In this document: in pieces, positions 33,303 through 46,129 of the stretch
Layout: every line of letters begins with the position of its first letter
Numbering within the stretch: the first letter of the stretch is position 1
Origin: Botryotinia globosa
Taxonomy: Eukaryota > Ascomycota > Leotiomycetes > Helotiales > Sclerotiniaceae
Direction of reading: 5' to 3'
Length of the DNA: 64,000 nt
Assembly: GCA_014898425.1 (NCBI GenBank)
Contig: RCSZ01000009.1
Span: 2,108,001-2,172,000, forward strand
Notes under the pieces: model-generated
Database searches by the model: none
What the model saw: the letters and a program-made list of their open reading frames with translations, nothing else
Told to the model about the DNA's origin: nothing
Translations under genes and position numbers: made by a program

Positions 33303-34857
33303 ATGTCTACATTAGAAGATCTCGATGATCTCGAGAGAGAGCAAAAGGAAGAGAAGAAGGACGATGGCGACAAGGACAAGAAGCCAATCCAAACTAATGA
33401 TGGCGATGCTGAAATGAAGGATGCTGAACCTGAAAAGGAAGAAGACCCTATAGATGAGGAGATCTATAGCTTAGGCACACAAGATATTCTCACAAGGAAA
33501 CGACTTTTAGAGAATGATTCTCGAATCATGAAGAGCGAGTTTCAACGTTTATCACATGAGAAGGCTGCAATGGGCGAGAAGATCAAGGACAACCTTGAAA
33601 AGATTGAAAATAACAGGTAGGTACAGCTATGATAATTGGCAGATTGTCATCACAGTTTAGCCAGTCCACTGACATTGTACAGACAACTACCATACCTTGT
33701 TGGAAACGTTGTTGAGTTACTCGATCTCGACCCAACAGCTGAATCTGCTGAAGAAGGCGCAAATATCGATCTCGATGCTACCAGAGTCGGAAAGTCTGCA
33801 GTTATCAAAACATCTACTCGACAAACCATATTCCTTCCATTAATTGGTCTGGTGGACCCAGATGAGTTGAAGCCAGGTGATTTGATTGGTGTGAATAAGG
33901 ATTCATATCTCGTACTGGATACATTACCTGCGGAATATGATAGCAGAGTCAAGGCAATGGAAGTCGACGAGAAACCTACGGAAAAATACACAGATGTAGG
34001 AGGGTTGGACAAACAGATTGAGGAATTGGTCGAAGCAATTGTATGGCCAATGAAGGAGGCTGATCGTTTCAAGAAGATTGGTATCAAGGCGCCTAAAGGT
34101 TTGTTCTATATGTTGCCTGTGTAAAATCAGATATGCTGACGTTTTCAGGTGCTCTTATGTATGGTCCTCCTGGTACTGGAAAAACACTCCTCGCACGAGC
34201 TTGCGCCGCGCAAACAGATGCAACCTTCCTCAAACTCGCCGGTCCTCAACTCGTACAAATGTTCATTGGTGATGGTGCAAAGCTAGTACGAGATTGTTTT
34301 GCATTAGCTAAGGAGAAGGCACCAGCAATCATTTTCATCGACGAACTGGATGCTGTTGGTACAAAACGTTTCGATAGTGAGAAGAGCGGAGATCGTGAAG
34401 TGCAAAGAACTATGTTGGAGCTACTGAATCAACTTGATGGATTCGCCTCGGATGATCGCATTAAGGTATTGGCAGCAACCAACAGAGTTGATGTTCTTGA
34501 TCCTGCTTTACTCCGTTCTGGTCGTCTCGACAGAAAGATTGAGTTCCCTCTACCAAACGAAGAAGCTCGTGCCCAAATTTTGAAGATTCACAGCCGTAAG
34601 ATGACTGTTGATGATGCTGTCAACTGGCCCGAATTGGCACGAAGTACAGACGAGTTTGGTGGAGCTCAGCTGAAGGCAGTATGTGTGGAAGCTGGTATGA
34701 TTGCACTTAGAATGGGAAAGAACAAGATCAGCCACGAGCATTATGTCGATGCAATTGCAGAGGTCCAAGCTAAGAAGAAGGGTATGTTTCCAATGACTCT
34801 ATTCCATTTTTTCTACAATACTGACTCAATACAGACACTGTCAATTTCTACGCATAG
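33303..34857 (+). CDS. rpt5: 26S proteasome regulatory ATPase Rpt5
   Basis: Four exons, 33303-33616, 33683-34098, 34149-34781 and 34835-34857, give 461 residues. An acidic N-terminus is followed by a coiled coil (about 60-105), an OB domain (about 108-200) and the AAA+ domain. Walker A is GPPGTGKT (249-256), Walker B is [11 protein letters not shown] (Asp308, Glu309), and the SRH reads [21 protein letters not shown]. The last exon is only 23 bp and supplies the tail NFYA: a hydrophobic-Tyr-X (HbYX) end that docks into the alpha-ring pocket of the 20S core and opens its gate. The length fits Rpt5. The ring unfolds ubiquitinated substrates in cytosol and nucleus. Confidence 0.97.
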
Positions 34858-36470
34858 TGTGACTCTTTGGCGGCGTTTGGCATAGCTTGCACGGCAAGAC
34901 TTGTAATCATAGACAAATCATGACATTTTAAATATGATCAAACGGGTTTCCAGGAGACTTCGAGTATGCCTCGTGATTGATGAGAGCCGATGGTAATATA
35001 TTAATGAAGAAGGTCAACAATATATCTTCCAGCATATGACGAAATGAATGACCCTCGCCCATCTTTGATCTATGTGAAAATCTAACTTCCAACATACCTT
35101 TCATCTAGAATGGTCTTCCTGGATTGGAGCGAATTCCAAGTAGGTTTTTACTATTAATAGGGCACTGGATATGCACAAGTGTGAGGGAGAAAGGTCGAAA
35201 CCACATCGGAACACTGCATGTGCCATTTGAAAAGGTTCGCGGATGTTGACGATTAACTCCTGTTTATCTAGTGCGTAGAGAAACCAATTTTATTCCGGAA
35301 TTAGGTCTCTTGCACTTCAAATGTTACCTTTATTTGTAAATTCTGTTTCAGTGGTAACGGCATCAAAAGCCAACGCTTTCATTGCAAGTCAATTTCCAGT
35401 AGAGCTACTCGTTTGGCTTCCCATTCCTTTTCGAGAGCAGAAGAAAGAGGGCTATGCAGCTCAACGCATATTGTTGGATCTTCCAAGTTGTTCTTAACCA
35501 CGTCACGCACAGCTACTTCCACGATTTGAAGACCCTTGACTCCGGCTCACGAGATGTCGCATTCAGTGTACAGAAAATGCGAGATATCGCGGACATCGAA
35601 GACGATTTCGGCGATATGCGGAGATTCAAAGAGAGTTCCGAGGGAAACATGTGCAGGTATGTCGGCTTCGAAGGCTTGACCTAGAGATGGCGCATGCGTG
35701 CATTGCATTATGGTTAGTGATCACTCTGAGGAGTGAAGCTGACGCAGATATTTTGATTGAGGCTTGAGATTCATAATCCTAATACAGATAATTATTCTTC
35801 GATGAATGAAAGATGTCCTCTGTGGAATTTTGAGGCTGGTGATCTATTGATTATTTTGTGACACATGAAGCGAGGAAATGCCTGAGATAGGCTGAATAGT
35901 ATCACATATGCACATTGCGGTTCATCATTTCGGTGGTACTAAAAAGTCGTGAAATGGGTTCAAACGAGGGTGTGGAAGACTGGTAACTGGTTTCCACAGT
36001 AGACGGGTAGACTTTAGATTCATCTAAAGCAAGAGCCTAAAGTACTGCATAATCAAGTCACATAGTTAGGTAGCAAAGTGCTGGTAACTGAAGACGACGC
36101 CACGAAATCACCTTAGCGAAGGACATCGTTGCTTTATATGGTCTATCGACCGTAGAAATATCATATAGTGATTTCCTGTATCTACTTCAATGATGTTCAC
36201 AGTCTCTCATCCATCACCTTCTTATTCAAATGGACGTTATGCTCCCCAGTCGTAGATACCACTACAGTGTTGGAATACAAGTTATTATATCTTTAAGGTC
36301 ATATTATTTAGGCAACAAATTGTCATTAGCTTGAAGAGAACGAAGAGAGGAGGAGCTGTATAATTCTTCGGAAGCTTGTAAATCCCAAGATTATTTAGTT
36401 TCGACTCAGTGGATTTGGCTATATCCAATGAAAACCTGAATCTGACTTCCGTTTCTCCTCTCGGTTTTGC
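34858..36470. other. Intergenic, no gene seen
   Basis: About 1.6 kb of 3' flank for both Rpt5 and the first BTB gene (they converge). A 76-codon plus-strand frame at 35454-35684 has no recognisable content. Confidence 0.5.
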
Positions 36471-37429
36471 TCATTCTTCGCCCGAATCTCTGTTCCGTGG
36501 GAATCCTGGCAGTCCCTTCACGACATCTCCCTCGTCAATCTTGTCCTCGACATAATAGTGACATGCCTTCCCAATCCCGGATCCCGTCGGTGTATAGATA
36601 CCATATTCTTGTGAGTTTTGATAGTTTTCCCAAGTGGCTGCTATGATATCTAAAATCTCTACCGGAACTCGCTCCCTTTGATAGTCAGCCCAATCATCAA
36701 TTCTTGTAATCCAAATCATCCAACGCCGTAAGAGATTGATTACACCATTGTCTTCTGCGACCACAGTTCCTTCCGCACCACATGCAATATTCAACGCAGT
36801 AACCATTTCGTCGACGATAAACACTAGTGGGTCTGCGCTGTGCTTTAAGCGTGCATGTATGAGGCGTATAGCAATATTTTGAATGTGAGGAATCAAAAAA
36901 TAGTGAGCTAGAAACCAAATTCTGGCAAGGATAGGGAGATCCAGTTGCCGTTCCCTTGGAGTATTTTTTGAATATTTGTGGTCTACGATGACCTCATCAG
37001 ACTCTGGGATGATAATTGTTCCAGTGTTCATGTATTGAACGATATGCCGAAATGTCTTGGGACAAATATCTGGAAGCTCGATGACCTGACTATCTTCTCT
37101 TGGAAAATTCAAGGATGTACGGACTAGTGAAATATTAGTTCAAAGTTGCGATCTTGCTGGAATGGGATCTTGGCAAGACGGAAGAACTTACAGTAAGGTG
37201 AGTAGTAGGCAAGTCGGATTTTGGAGACGTTGAAGTTCTTGTGGTTTGGTTCGGTGCCAACTTTGATGCGAATGAACTCATCTTCTCTGCATTGCATAAT
37301 GATTAGCACCCATTTCGTTCAAAGAGTACATTCCAGCACATAGACAGAAACCGAGGTATGTTTTTCAGCCACTTACGAGTAATCAAGAAGAGGTCTCTTG
37401 GGCCAATGTTTCCTAGAAGGTATTGTCAT
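36471..37429 (-). CDS. BTB/POZ-like domain protein
   Basis: Three exons, 37429-37377, 37286-37192 and 37123-36471, give 266 residues. The start MTIPSRKHWPKRPLLDYS leads to a beta strand IRIKVGTEPNHKNFNVSKI and then AYYSPYF, LPDICPKTFRHIVQYMNTGT and the helix LARIWFLAHYFLIPHIQN. This is the order of elements in fungal BTB proteins, where residues after the fold bind Cul3 or self-associate. The C-terminal third (about 170-266) is helical, with no motif. The introns are phase 2 after LDY and phase 1 after YYSPY, exactly as in the neighbour at 37989-38944, so the two arose by tandem duplication. A Cul3 adaptor role is only inferred. Confidence 0.82.
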
Positions 37430-37988
37430 GTTTTTGTGAGAATCTATAAACGGAATTTGCTGTATGGTGTTCAGTCAATAAGTGGTAGGTGTTCATAAAG
37501 GTTTCCGAGCGAGTTTGTACGACTGGTTTGAATTGAGGGATTTGCTGCCGGAGTTTGAGCTTCCAAAAGTTTCTTGGATTTAGCCACTTTGAGCTCATCT
37601 ATTCACTTTACCAAAAGTGAATGCTCTATCTCGCGAACCATACGAATAATTCAAAGAAGATATAGTATGGGAGTCATATTCATGAGCATGCCTATATCAA
37701 GATACCCTCCAAATCATGATTCTTCTGATGAGTACTGCTCAAAGTAGAGCAAAAATCCCAACGCTCCGGAAAGTCTTTTATTGAGCAATTTTAACTCTAC
37801 ATTTCAAATATGTAACGAGGAAGGGGCCCTGAAAACTGGCATTCCAATCCGGTTTTTGATTGCAACAACAGAATATCCAAGCTGCTAGTCCGCCGCCTCC
37901 TTCTCCCCCAGCTTAAGTAGATCTTGCTCGAAGCTGAAACATCGGTCTAACCCGTACTCAGAAGATCCAAAATCAATTTCATTGTAAA
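37430..37988. other. Spacer between the tandem BTB genes
   Basis: Promoter of the first BTB gene and 3' flank of the second. No gene recognised. Confidence 0.5.
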
Positions 37989-38944
37989 CTAAGTATTCGC
38001 CGAGAATATCATGTCCACTTTTCGAACATCTTCCGTGTATGAGTCTGCGACATCCCTACGCTCCTCACTATGACTTCGCATGATGCATACCGCATTTCCA
38101 GGAACTAGTCTTGGTATCAACTCCCTTTGCTTTTCGCTCCACCTATGAAATGTAGAATTGCTCATTAGAAACCGTTCAAGGAGGTACAATACCTCATTTC
38201 TGTATCCAAAGATTTTTGACTGGGCTGTGACTGCAATTTGAACCGCATCAGTAAACCCTTTGATGAGGAACGGGCTGTCATCGTAAAAGTCGGGATCTTT
38301 GTAACTATGAGCTGCGATGTGGGAGAGAAGTTAGTATATATGATCAATAGTAACATTTTGGCAATGTGGCATCATGAGAAAATCTGCAAGGTACCATATG
38401 TGCGCAAGGGTTGAATGACTCAGACCGGCTTTGTAGCGTTCTTCGATGGAGGACAATGAGCACTCGTTGCAAGCAGGGAGTAATGTATTGTGGGCAACAT
38501 GAGTTGGGTTAATGATCGATCCAGTATTCACGTATTGTAATATATGACCGAAAATGTCAGGCTTGTCCCTCCAAAACTCGGAGATCTCGCAGAAACCGAA
38601 TCCACGCGAGCTGACATCTTCATCGAAAAGCTTACGAACTAGATGATAATTAGATCGAAATATCAATCAAAAGAGAGACAAGAGAGCACCCAGTGCATAG
38701 AGACATACAGCGTGGGGAATGGTAGGCCAGGCGCAGCCATGAGACATGGTAAACTTTGTTGTTTGGTGCTTCTGGAGGTCCACTTCCAAAGCAGATGGAG
38801 ACGCGATCGTCGTCATTCCTGATTTGAGATCTTGAGGTTAGCGGAAGCTCTACCAATCGAAAAAAACGTTGAATCATACGTGTAATCAAGAATTGGTCTC
38901 TTGGGCCAGTCAGGCGGTGGAGGTGATATCTGCTCACTCATCAT
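37989..38944 (-). pseudogene. Second BTB/POZ-like gene, interrupted by one in-frame TAA
   Basis: Exons 38944-38880, 38818-38709 and 38638-37989 match the neighbouring BTB gene in layout and intron phase: DWPKRPILDYT, then VSWLRLAYHSPR, then DIFGHILQYVNTGSI and LAHIWYLADFLMMPHCQN. In exon 3 the frame meets TAA at 38331-38333, but the same frame continues open to 37989 with protein-like sequence (FYDDSPFLIKGFTDAVQIAV, YRNEVLYLLERFLMS). Without the stop the product would be about 275 residues, close to the 266 of its neighbour. A C-to-T change of CAA explains the stop. TATACTAAC followed by CATCGCAG and CATAG resembles an intron end. A GTACCT donor upstream could remove the stop in frame, but only by also deleting the conserved helix, so I favour a pseudogene or a shortened allele. 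Confidence 0.65.
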
Positions 38945-39372
38945 ATTTCCTGAAGCTAATGGATGGAATTACAATTTTTCGATCAGCCTCTGTCAACTCC
39001 CTCAAAGATTGTTGCGGTTGTTTCGAGATGCCTTCGGCAATGATGTGATAAAAGGATTGTGTGAAGGCTAGCTTTAGTTGTGTGTTTCGAGCGGAAGGTG
39101 AACTCGAAATAATTGCTCGAAGGACGTAAACATACACGTGCTTCCATTCACTGCTTCTGACCCGATGTTGATTGACTAAGATAAATTCAAGACAGAAAGA
39201 GAGTTTAAGAGGGGGTTGGATTTCGATGCTAGCTGTGATATTCAACATATCTAAATCGAGGGGATAATGTCTCAAAACTATATCGCGAACGACTATTTTC
39301 TCTCTTGATATCTCACAGCCATCATCCTACCCAGCTATCTCATATCTTGCCTCAGCGACCTTGGCAGTTATC
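38945..39372. other. Spacer between BTB relic and deacetylase
   Basis: A minus-strand frame of 113 codons (39275-38934) ends across the start of the BTB gene. It has a plausible composition but no motif and no splice partners, so I do not call it a gene. Confidence 0.4.
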
Positions 39373-40640
39373 TCATTTCTTTAGTATTTCTCCGGGTGCT
39401 GCTGGCATTATTGCACCTGCCTCTGGTACATTCTTGCTTTTGAAGTCATCAGACATCTGTTCAAATGTGACCCATTCAACACCCTCATGTTTGTTGATGT
39501 GATCAATGATTCTGTGTTTTGTTAGTGGGTTGCAGAAGCCATAATACACGATAAGCCGGCGAGGTTAGGATGTTCGCAAATGGCACAAATCCTGGATATC
39601 ATAAAGAGAAGCCATCGCATACCTTTGCTGCATCTTCAAAGCGTGCGGTCTCCCTGAGACATCTGGATGGATGGTCATAGGAAACACAAACTCATCATAA
39701 TTCTCGTAGAAATAGTCGAAGTGATCTAGCCACATCTGTTCCACTACTTTCGGATCCACCCATCCATGACTATTGGGTGATTTCTTGATGAACATCATGG
39801 GAGGTAGGTCATCGATGTACCATGAAGCTGGAATTTCAACCATACCAGATGGCACACCTTTGACAAGTGGCTTCATCCACTCCTCTGCCTTCTTACTATA
39901 ATCAATCTTTGTCCAGGTGTCTCCGAGTCTCAACCAATACATTTGACAATCATCATGGCTCATACTATGATCATACTCTATTCCGTAGCTCAATAAAAGT
40001 TCTGCTCCTTCTTTACTTGTTTCCCACCAAGGAGCCACGCTTCCCCTTGGTGGTTTTCCGCAGAAATCTGTCAATAATTTATATGTTTTGTCAAGAACAT
40101 CTCGTTGCTGTTCAAGTGTCATATCAACAGGGTTTTCGTGGGAGTAACCATGAAGACCAATCTCATGTCCCGCATCACGAACCATTGCGCATTCTTCAGG
40201 AAAGGTCTCAAGAGAATGACCAGGTATAAACCAAGTCGCCTTCATATTGTTCTTCTCAAAGAGTTTGAGAAGACGACGAACACCGAGTGTACCAGCGAAC
40301 AGTCCTGATTGTCGTAAGTTTAATGATATTCCAAGAGTCAAGAGAAGAATGAATATGAGATTTTCAGTTGAGAATCAAAGCTTCCATACAACATCAGAAT
40401 ACTCTATCCTGGGACTAGAGAGTCATGTATAAGAAGCTTGATATTGAGAAGAGGAATACAGATTGTTATTAATTTGAGTAACAAACCTCTGCTAATGTCT
40501 GATGTTGAGTCTTCGCCACCATATGAACCTAGCCATCCGGCTACAGCATCAATATCGACTCCATAGCCGCAGAGCACGCGTTTCTTGACTTTCTTACTCA
40601 TTTCTCTGTTTGAGGAGGGAGGAGAAGCAGAAGAAGACAT
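39373..40640 (-). CDS. Polysaccharide deacetylase (CE4 family, HpPgdA-like)
   Basis: Three exons, 40640-40487, 40304-39623 and 39511-39373, give 324 residues. The NodB-like barrel starts with [20 protein letters not shown] (metal/catalytic Asp29 or Asp31), then [14 protein letters not shown] and the metal-binding HGYSH (His103, His107). The sequence resembles the intracellular CE4 branch that includes the Helicobacter PgdA-like and cyclic-imide/allantoinase-like enzymes, rather than secreted chitin deacetylases. There is no signal peptide and no chitin-binding module, which supports a cytosolic enzyme. The substrate is unknown: it may be an imide or amide and not a polysaccharide. The exon ends were fixed by in-frame GT-AG joins (AG|GTATGC with ACAG|A). 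The C-terminus is hydrophilic and ends in KK. Confidence 0.87.
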
Positions 40641-41370
40641 AATTGAGTTCGGGAAAGTATATAGTAGTATGAGTAGATGAAGATACACGACCTACGAGAG
40701 CTGCACTGCCTGCTGCTTTGTACTTCGTTGTTAATTACCTTGACCACGATGGAAGTCACTTTAGCATTCTGGAGTGTGGGGAAAGCTTCAATTGCCGCCT
40801 TCATTAGGAACATTTTGATAAGAGCTTCAACGTTTCGATTAATAAGAGGAATTGATTGCTAGGTAGGTACTTTATCCGAAAAGAGGAAGCAAATATCCGG
40901 AAGCGTGTGGGTATTGAAACCAAGTCACATGATCTGACATTGCGGCGAGACAACTCCATCCAGAAAGATACCCCTGTCAAATGCATGTGATTGTTTAGAT
41001 GCACTAAGTGGGCTTATGGACACCGGTAGGTACCGTATTCGAGCGTATTCTAATTTTGAACCAGAAGGTAGGATCGCATCAAGGTACGAGCCAAAGGAAG
41101 ATAGGACCAGCCTGTGTTATTAACATTACCAAAGATTCCTTGATCTGATCTCATAGTCAAGCATCAGTACCTAGGTATTTTAAGTCAATGTTCGTTTACA
41201 TCGATTGCCCATCTTGAAGCTTTAGAATCATATTAGGCGCAACCCCAACAACTTTACTCTATCTACGAAGCTTACGTCGTTGACGAGGAAAAGACATTTG
41301 TTTACTGGCGTTGCAGGGACTGACACCCTGCGGTGCAGTTATATCTTTGAGGCAAATGAAAGTCGAATGA
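40641..41370. other. Divergent promoter, deacetylase / VPS9 protein
   Basis: About 730 bp between head-to-head genes; no gene inside. TAGGTAC(C)-type words recur (GGTAGGTACT, CGGTAGGTACC, ACCTAGGTA). Confidence 0.45.
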
Positions 41371-44300
41371 ATGCAGCCCTTGAATCCTTTCCTGAGTGCT
41401 TTCTTCAAGAGTGCTCTGCCTACACAGTGTACGCCGGTACACCATCATGTAAGCTTGTCAACAATACTAGATTTCCATCACCATCTTCAACGAGGGGCAT
41501 TGAACTCGAAGCTGATAGCTCTTTAGATATTATTAGTACCTACTACCGAAGTTCTCCTTACCTCCCGCGATCGAGAGACCGGCGCGCTTTACGCAGACCT
41601 TGCAGGATCGGAAGATTTCCTGGGCAGTCATGTCTTGCGAGTACCGGCCAACCATGCTGCGACCGCGGGAGGGAAGGATGCGCCCAATATGCGGGAGAAC
41701 CGAGGGAAGGCAAAACAATATACAACAGTTAATGGGAGGACTGTCGTGATCAAAGATGCTTTTGTTTATAGTAATAAGGGTTGGTAGTGTGTCAATTCAC
41801 TGGAGGATTAATACTAATACTCCTTACCGCAGGATTTAAGACTTTGAACCAAGCCCAACTCTTATCAGATACTTTATGGTACCCAGATTCGCTCGAACCA
41901 CGACAATGGCTTGTCTACTATATATCTAGACCTTTGGTTGGGATATTCGAGGAGATTAAAATCACAACTGCAATGCTAGCCACGAGGCTGCCAGATGGTA
42001 GACCGATTATCCCAGCAAGGTCGTCCTCAATGTCTGATTCCGCTTCTATGAACGGACTTCCTCGCAAGAAGGATATAAAGAGTTTCAGTGACCTTCTGAC
42101 GAATTTCCCTATGATTGCGAGACAAATGCAACCCGGCCTTGAGGCCCTGTTTAAGGAATTTAATCAAGTATTTGAAAAGCAATTACCTCCCCCGCCATCG
42201 GCTGCGAATATTCCAGATCCTGTACCGGATGGACCCATAGCTACAGCGATGAAGAAAGCACGGTCTAGTAGTTTCTCGACTCCGGGCCAACCAAACGGAC
42301 ATGTGCAACGTTATATCGTAGATTTATATACCGAGGACGATGAGAATGTTATGCGGGGAGCTTTGGAGACCGCAGTCACGTCTGCGATTGATCTTTTCCA
42401 AATGGTCGACAAGCAGCAACTCTCCCTTCTTGGAGCTACGACCGATCTTACGGGTCCAATCGTAGAACGTTTGATTGATCGTTATGTTACCGAGCAATTG
42501 CATGATACCATCTTGTTCCCAAGACTTTGCACAATGAAGCGACCCGAGGACTTGGAACTGGAATCAAAGATCAGGCAGATGGAGTTTGTGGATATTTCAC
42601 AAGTTGGTATACCAATTCAGGGTGGGCATCAAGGAAAGCATGAACTCACATTACGACTTGGTCGTGCCGTCGAAGAATTTCGGAAATTGAATGGAGCAGG
42701 AAGCCCTCAGCAGATGATGGATATTCTACTTGTAACATTGAAAGCAGTGACGCAGCTCATTGAAATTCCAACGAGCATAGGAGGGCCTAACTCTCCCGAG
42801 AAAATAAGCTCTGTCTTGACTATCAATGCTGATACTCTCGTATCTTTACTACTGGTTGTGGTCATAAGGGCGCAGGTCAGGTATCTCCAGGCTCGTCTCT
42901 TGTATATGCGTCACTTTATATTCGTCGATGATGTGGAAAGCGGTGAGATGGGATATGCGCTAAGCACGTTTGAAGCTGTCTTATCGTATCTGGCAAGAGA
43001 TTCTGGAGGTCTGCGGAAAGCTAGTCGGCGAAACCACAAATTATGGGCAGCTACGAAAAAAGGCAACTTAAAGGAGATGATGAAGATTATGGAGCCAGAG
43101 CGAGAGCTTTCTTCTGACGAAGAAGAATCTGACCACGAGGAAGCCATTGTAGATGACATAATCGATGAGAACAGGCCATGGAATACTTCGAATGGGCATG
43201 CCAGGCGAAGATCTTCTGGAGTTGCTACCCGAATTTCTCAAGCATCTACTCTTACTCACGTATTTCCTTGGCAGTATTCACATGACGGTGCGGATGAAGA
43301 GCGATTACCACCACTGCGGAGACCCAAAACAGTTACTATGGATGTACGAAGTTTATCTAGCAACTCCGAGATGTCTTGCAGATCACGGGCTACCACGATT
43401 GACTCAACAAGTAGCGGCATCGAAGGTGATACCTCAATAGAACGATTGTCGCAAACTGAAGACTCGTCTGGCGAGTCTGTTCTTATGATGGCCGTTCAGC
43501 ATGAGAGACCGGAGTCACTTCGGTATCTTCTGTCGTTACAATACTACTTCCCGCTACGGTCGGTCCTTGAAGATACGAATAATGAAGGAACAACTTTATT
43601 GAGTGCTGCTGTGCAGTTAGGGCATACCGAACTTATTAATATAATACTGGATTTTGTTTATCGAGCTTCATCGGAATTGATTGTCATTGGATATCTTTCG
43701 AGGCAGGATATTAACGGCAGGAGTGTGGCACATTTTTTATTTAACTATCCGGAGCTGATTTCGAGAGTCGGGCGTTTATTGCCTTGGAGGCAGAAAGACA
43801 AGAATGGCCAAACACCACTTTTCGCTTTATGCAGATCATATGACCATGGACGCTACAGACCTATGGTAGAGGCAGCACTTGCCGCTGCTACAACTTCTCA
43901 AGGAGATAACCAACCTCTACATTTGGACGACCATGTTGACTTGAAAGGTAATACGTTGTTACATATCGTCAATGATCCTCAAATAGCATTACAACTTCTT
44001 TCTCATTGCGATTCTGATGTTAATGCGACGAATGAGAAGAAATTTACGCCGCTCATGGTAGCTAGTAAATATGGTCGATTAGAAATGGTTCGAGCTTTAT
44101 TTTCGGATCCAAGAGTAGACCTTTTTGCCAAGGAACTTCGTGGATTGACAGCGGTGGAGCTAGCTAAGGATGATGACGTGCGGAATAGAATTGATGATTT
44201 AATATTATTCTCAGGACTGCCAGCCACTGATGGAAGAATCACAGCTGTAGTCAGGTCATTTTTCGTTGAGGATGCAACTATTCGATTGGTACTTAAGTCT

Positions 44301-45470
44301 GGGGCACCATCGGGACCTCAAAACTTCACTGTAACCACTTGCCGACGTTCATTGTCTGATTTTGAGCACCTGGCAAAATTACTCGCCCTGGAAAACCCAG
44401 CGTCGTGGTTACCGTCCATATCAGGAATGAGATCTCCTTTTCAATTCCCCTCAAGGCCTTCTAGAGCTGTCTTAAGAGATATACAGGTTCATCTCGACGC
44501 ATTTTTGAAAATTCTACTAGCACATACCACCTTCTCAACACATGAAATGCTATGGGAATTTTTCCTGGTACCAGATATACAAGCAGAAATGATGGAACAG
44601 AGGTCTAAATTGAAGGCCGAGGCAAGGGTAGAAACCGTACGGGAGGAATACCAGCCAATTGGTGATGTTCGCGACGTGGAGCAATTCGTAGATCACGCAC
44701 GAGATATGGTTCGAAGTGTCAACTATTCTACCAAAAGTGTAGCACGCAGGGCTAATATGGTGGCAACTGTTACCATGGGTATGTTTTCCATAACACTTAT
44801 ATACAAAAGAGGACTAACATGAATAGACCTTTACGATGCTTATAAGCTTTCTACTCGCGCAATTTCAACCCTAACCTTCATTCCTCAAACTCATATATCA
44901 GCTCTTGAAGCCTATACCCAAACACTTGCTCCATCCTCCACATCCCCATATTCCACTTTCCATACCGCAATCCTTTCGATTCATAGCACCATAATTGCCA
45001 TGCTATTATCTCTATCCCGTCCCACATCGCTCATATCATCAATTACTACATCCCGGAAATCAATAGAGCGTTCATACAATTCCCTTTCCCGATCAACTCG
45101 CTGGCCACTGGGTCTCCTGGACGAAACTCGTCAACGGTTGAACGAAGAAAAAGAAGACAAAGTCCGGAGAACAAAAGAAGAAGTCGAGGAAACGGGAAGA
45201 GAATTGAGATACACGCAACAAGTTGTAGCAGCAGAACTGGCTGGTTGGCAAGATTTACACGAGAAGATGGGGCGGAAAGCCGTGAAGGATCTGGCGCAGT
45301 CAATGCTTGTCAGAGAACGTACAACATTGGAAGGGTTGAGAAGAGCAGTCAGGAGGTTGAAGGTTGGAGAGAGGAGAGTTGTGGAGGTTGTGATGGAGGA
45401 GAGTGAAGATGAAGAAGAGGGTGGGGAGGTGGTGGCTAGTGGTAGTCATGTTGAGAGTGTCACTCTGTAG
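41371..45470 (+). CDS. VPS9-domain, ankyrin-repeat and PX-like endosomal protein
   Basis: Four exons, 41371-41448, 41527-41779, 41833-44778 and 44827-45470, give 1306 residues. The start MQPLNPFLSAFFKSALP is followed by an intron that removes an in-frame TAG at 41524-41526. The VPS9 domain lies at about 325-500, with the signature SPEKISSVLTINADTLVSLL and later SGEMGYALSTFEA, where the conserved Asp and Tyr of Rab5-type exchange factors are kept. A Ser/acidic linker follows, then ankyrin repeats (about 655-905, for example FTPLMVASKYGRLEMVRALF), a PX-like region (about 915-1035) and a C-terminal coiled coil (about 1190-1270). Proteins of this make-up activate Rab5/Vps21 on endosomes; PX domains bind phosphoinositides. 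The C-terminal half resembles sorting-nexin BAR helices. The combination recalls metazoan VARP (VPS9 plus ankyrin) with PX added. Confidence 0.9.
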
Positions 45471-46129
45471 TTGCTACATCTATTTGATGCAGAATCGAGA
45501 GGTGTTCTTTGCAGGTGCAGAGATTGACGAATGCGAATGACTGAAATGAAATGGCACATTGTGTTTTGTTTTGGTTTGGATAGAAATCATGACCATGCCT
45601 GGTGATTGAGGCGTGGCATCAATTGATATGATATTATACTGTATAGCATCCTGGCGTCTAGGCATACACATAACCCCATGAGCGGGTTTTACTTATTGAT
45701 TATATTTCATTACTAGATTCCACGTATTGTGTTGCAAGTGATTACTGTATTATTCTGAACTGATATGAATTACATATCATAATTCTTTTCGCAAGTATCG
45801 TCCAACTCATCCGGGAGTATCAATCGGTAAATGTAAGTCTGAAATACTACAAAGCTACAGGTAGTCATTGTCTCATGTATCATTACTCATGAGCCATTTA
45901 CTGCATCTCTCATCATGATATCATTCCATCCCATAATACCATGAATGTTGACCCTCTCAACTCCTATAATTCAACCTTGATGACTAGGGTGTTAAATCAT
46001 CGACTCGTGAGCTTTACAACCAGTCGTCTTTAGGCATTTATCTCCACGATATACCTAGCTAACGTATGGATTCCACTGGAGCTCCTCTCGCCCCCCTATT
46101 CGTATCCGAACACCATCATGATTCCATTG
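45471..46129. other. Convergent 3' flanks
   Basis: No gene seen between the convergent VPS9 and oxidoreductase genes; AT-rich 3' sequence only. Confidence 0.5.

Noticed and set aside
38331..38420. Intron that would remove the TAA of the second BTB gene
   Set aside because: The GTACCT...CATAG intron is in phase and has a TACTAAC branch site but would delete a helix conserved in the paralogue; the GTTACT...CGCAG option breaks the frame.
41280..41732. 150-codon frame at the start of the VPS9 gene
   Set aside because: It is the wrong frame; the coding frame begins at 41371 and is confirmed by two splice joins.
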